The notes under the pieces were generated by a model. The model saw only the letters and a list, made by a program, of their open reading frames with translations, did no database searches and was not told the origin of the DNA. This document shows, piece by piece, positions 55,150 through 55,987 of a stretch of 55,987 nucleotides of DNA (positions within the stretch are counted from its first letter, which is position 1; each line of letters starts with the position of its first letter). Source of the DNA: Paracoccaceae bacterium (GTDB lineage Bacteria; Pseudomonadota; Alphaproteobacteria; Rhodobacterales; Rhodobacteraceae); NCBI GenBank assembly GCA_027484915.1, contig JAIXSA010000100.1, forward strand, positions 1 through 55,987, given 5' to 3'. The position numbers and the translations under genes are program-made.

Positions 55150-55218
55150 CCGCGCGTGGGCACCTTTGCGGGCCCTTGGAAATCAAGGACTTGGCTGCGG
55201 GCGTTAGGGTTTTGGCAA
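55150..55218 (+). repeat. Dispersed ~70-bp intergenic repeat, copy C
   Basis: It begins CCGCGCGTGGGCAC, contains GGAAATCAAGGACTTGGCTG and ends TAGGGTTTTGGCAA. Same orientation as copies A and B. It lies between the peptidoglycan-binding gene and the REP-associated transposase; the following bases to 55285 include GGTAACC and GGTTAACC and should hold the transposase promoter. Confidence 0.75.
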
Positions 55219-55285
55219 CCTCTGCCCGCAGGAGCTTTTGGCCGGGGGTAACCGCAGGTTAACCTATCTTGGGCAGTGTGCGCGC

Positions 55286-55747
55286 ATGTCAGCGTACATA
55301 CGTCCCAGGGTTCCAGGTGCTTCGGTGTTCTTCACCGTGAATTTGGCCGACCGCCGTGCGCGGACGTTGGTGGAGAATGTGGATGTGTTGCGTGATGTTG
55401 TCCGTGTGACAAAGGCGGAGCGGCCGTTCCGAATCGATGCGTGGGTGGTGTTGCCCGACCACATGCACGCGGTTTGGACCTTGCCCGAGGGGGACCATGA
55501 TTTTTCAACCCGGTGGAGCGTCATCAAGGCGCGGTTTTCCCGCGCGATGCCGCACACGCCCCGGCGCCGCAGTCACGGCGAGCGGCGAGAACACGGGTTG
55601 TGGCAGCGCCGGTTTTGGGAGCGGCACATCTGCGACGACGCGGATTGGGCGAACCACGTCCATTATTGTTGGATCAACCCGGTGAAACACGGGTACGTTG
55701 AGCGCCCCGAGGATTGGCCGTATTCGAGTTACCACCGCGACCGGTAG
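55286..55747 (+). CDS. REP-associated tyrosine transposase (RAYT, IS200/Y1 family)
   Basis: A 153-residue Y1-type HUH nuclease. It has VFFTVNLADR, the HUH motif in LPDHMHAVWTLPEGD, the LWQRRFWERHI segment and, near the end, HVHYCWINPVKHGYVERPEDWPYSSYHRD, where the Tyr after KHG is the likely nucleophile. Such single-copy proteins move REP elements and lack terminal inverted repeats of their own. Its stop codon lies within a REP element, so the last codons come from the repeat and the usual C-terminal tail after HRD is missing. The start has no strong ribosome-binding site. Confidence 0.9.
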   Translation: MSAYIRPRVPGASVFFTVNLADRRARTLVENVDVLRDVVRVTKAERPFRIDAWVVLPDHMHAVWTLPEGDHDFSTRWSVIKARFSRAMPHTPRRRSHGERREHGLWQRRFWERHICDDADWANHVHYCWINPVKHGYVERPEDWPYSSYHRDR

Positions 55748-55768
55748 GGTGCGCATTCATGGCGCACC
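55744..55768 (-). repeat. REP-like element, copy 2 (inverted)
   Basis: Exact reverse complement of the 25-base element at 25567-25591. It includes the transposase stop codon and forms an inverted pair with copy 3, which lies 80 bases further on. Confidence 0.85.
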
Positions 55769-55848
55769 ACAACGGGCGCGACATCGGGTTTTTGGATTGG
55801 TGCGGTTGGTGGGCGTTGCGCGGGGGAACGATCGTTCCGCGATGGAAC

Positions 55849-55873
55849 GGTGCGCCATGAATGCGCACCCTAC
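55849..55873 (+). repeat. REP-like element, copy 3
   Basis: Identical over 25 bases to the element at 25567-25591, in the same orientation, and inverted relative to copy 2. The 80 bases between include a palindrome, GGAACGATCGTTCC. Two inverted REPs form a REPIN-like unit. Confidence 0.85.
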
Positions 55874-55895
55874 GGGCGGTCCTGGTCATCCGCGG

Positions 55896-55946
55896 GAGGG
55901 ACCGTATTCGTCATGGCACCGCGATGCGGGTGGGGCGGTGTGGTAG
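55896..55946 (+). pseudogene. Remnant of a RAYT C terminus
   Basis: The plus-strand frame reads EGPYSSWHRDAGGAVW then stop, matching EDWPYSSYHRD at the end of the transposase upstream. CCGTATTCG and CACCGCGA are identical in DNA. It looks like the displaced or duplicated 3' end of a RAYT gene, split off by the REP pair. Confidence 0.55.
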
Positions 55947-55969
55947 GGCGGGTCGTGCCCCGCCATTTT
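55947..55969 (+). terminator. Terminator-like hairpin at the window edge
   Basis: GGCGGG (55947-55952) and CCCGCC (55959-55964) with a 6-base loop, followed by ATTTT. It could end the transposase transcript. Nothing else is recognised up to the window end at 55987. Confidence 0.5.
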
Positions 55970-55987
55970 GGAGAGGGAGAGTTCGGG

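Overview
The window reads as the chromosome of a GC-rich alphaproteobacterium of the Rhodobacterales (Rhodobacter/Paracoccus-like). The evidence is gene content and order: a hom-glpX-recJ neighbourhood, the phaZ/phaC/phaP/phaR polyhydroxyalkanoate cluster with PhaR boxes of the CTGC-N3-GCAG type, heterotetrameric sarcosine oxidase soxBDAG, TorTSR-type TMAO sensing, Tad-type minor pilin genes, and short intergenic repeats typical of this order. Assignment is from protein recognition by eye; no database search was possible.

Layout. 0.1-1.5 kb: ArsR regulator with two SRPBCC proteins (minus). 1.6-4.1 kb: lolC/lolD lipoprotein release and a c-type cytochrome. 4.2-8.2 kb: GNAT acetyltransferase, DUF4153 membrane protein, then an H-NOX-like protein that lacks the haem-ligand histidine, paired with an HNOBA-GGDEF diguanylate cyclase. 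8.1-12.2 kb (minus): YnjBCD-like importer whose permease is split into two genes. 12.3-21.2 kb: torT, torS, torR, and a TmoXVW-like quaternary-amine/TMAO importer, with two GTTCAC-core repeats between torR and the importer. 21.2-22.3 kb: two identical tRNA-Glu(UUC) genes flanking a lytic transglycosylase. 22.4-28.7 kb: recJ, an inserted MFS gene, glpX, an unknown secreted protein and hom. 28.8-36.2 kb: two oppositely oriented TadE/TadG modules on either side of glutamate dehydrogenase. 36.3-41.3 kb: soxBDAG. 41.4-42.6 kb: DegT-family aminotransferase preceded by a perfect 14-bp inverted repeat. 42.8-48.9 kb: LysR, phaR, GST, phaP, phaC, phaZ. 49.0-55.1 kb: two alpha/beta hydrolases (one without its nucleophile serine), thrS, a cold-shock protein, an ArsC/Spx protein, DUF2177, and a secreted protein with three peptidoglycan-binding repeats. 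55.2-56.0 kb: a REP-associated transposase followed by an inverted pair of REP elements.

How genes may work together. TorT/TorS/TorR would sense TMAO, and the adjacent importer could bring TMAO or a related methylated amine into the cell, while soxBDAG further on consumes sarcosine, a product of betaine demethylation. PhaR would repress phaP, and perhaps phaC and phaZ, through the CTGC/GCAG boxes. The H-NOX/GGDEF pair probably makes c-di-GMP in response to a signal other than haem-bound NO.

The most novel-looking items are the histidine-less H-NOX/cyclase pair, the TorTSR-TmoXVW locus with candidate TorR boxes, the inverted repeat that overlaps the ribosome-binding site of the DegT gene, a roughly 70-bp intergenic repeat present three times, and the RAYT/REP unit. 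No CRISPR array, phage module, integrase or rRNA was seen.
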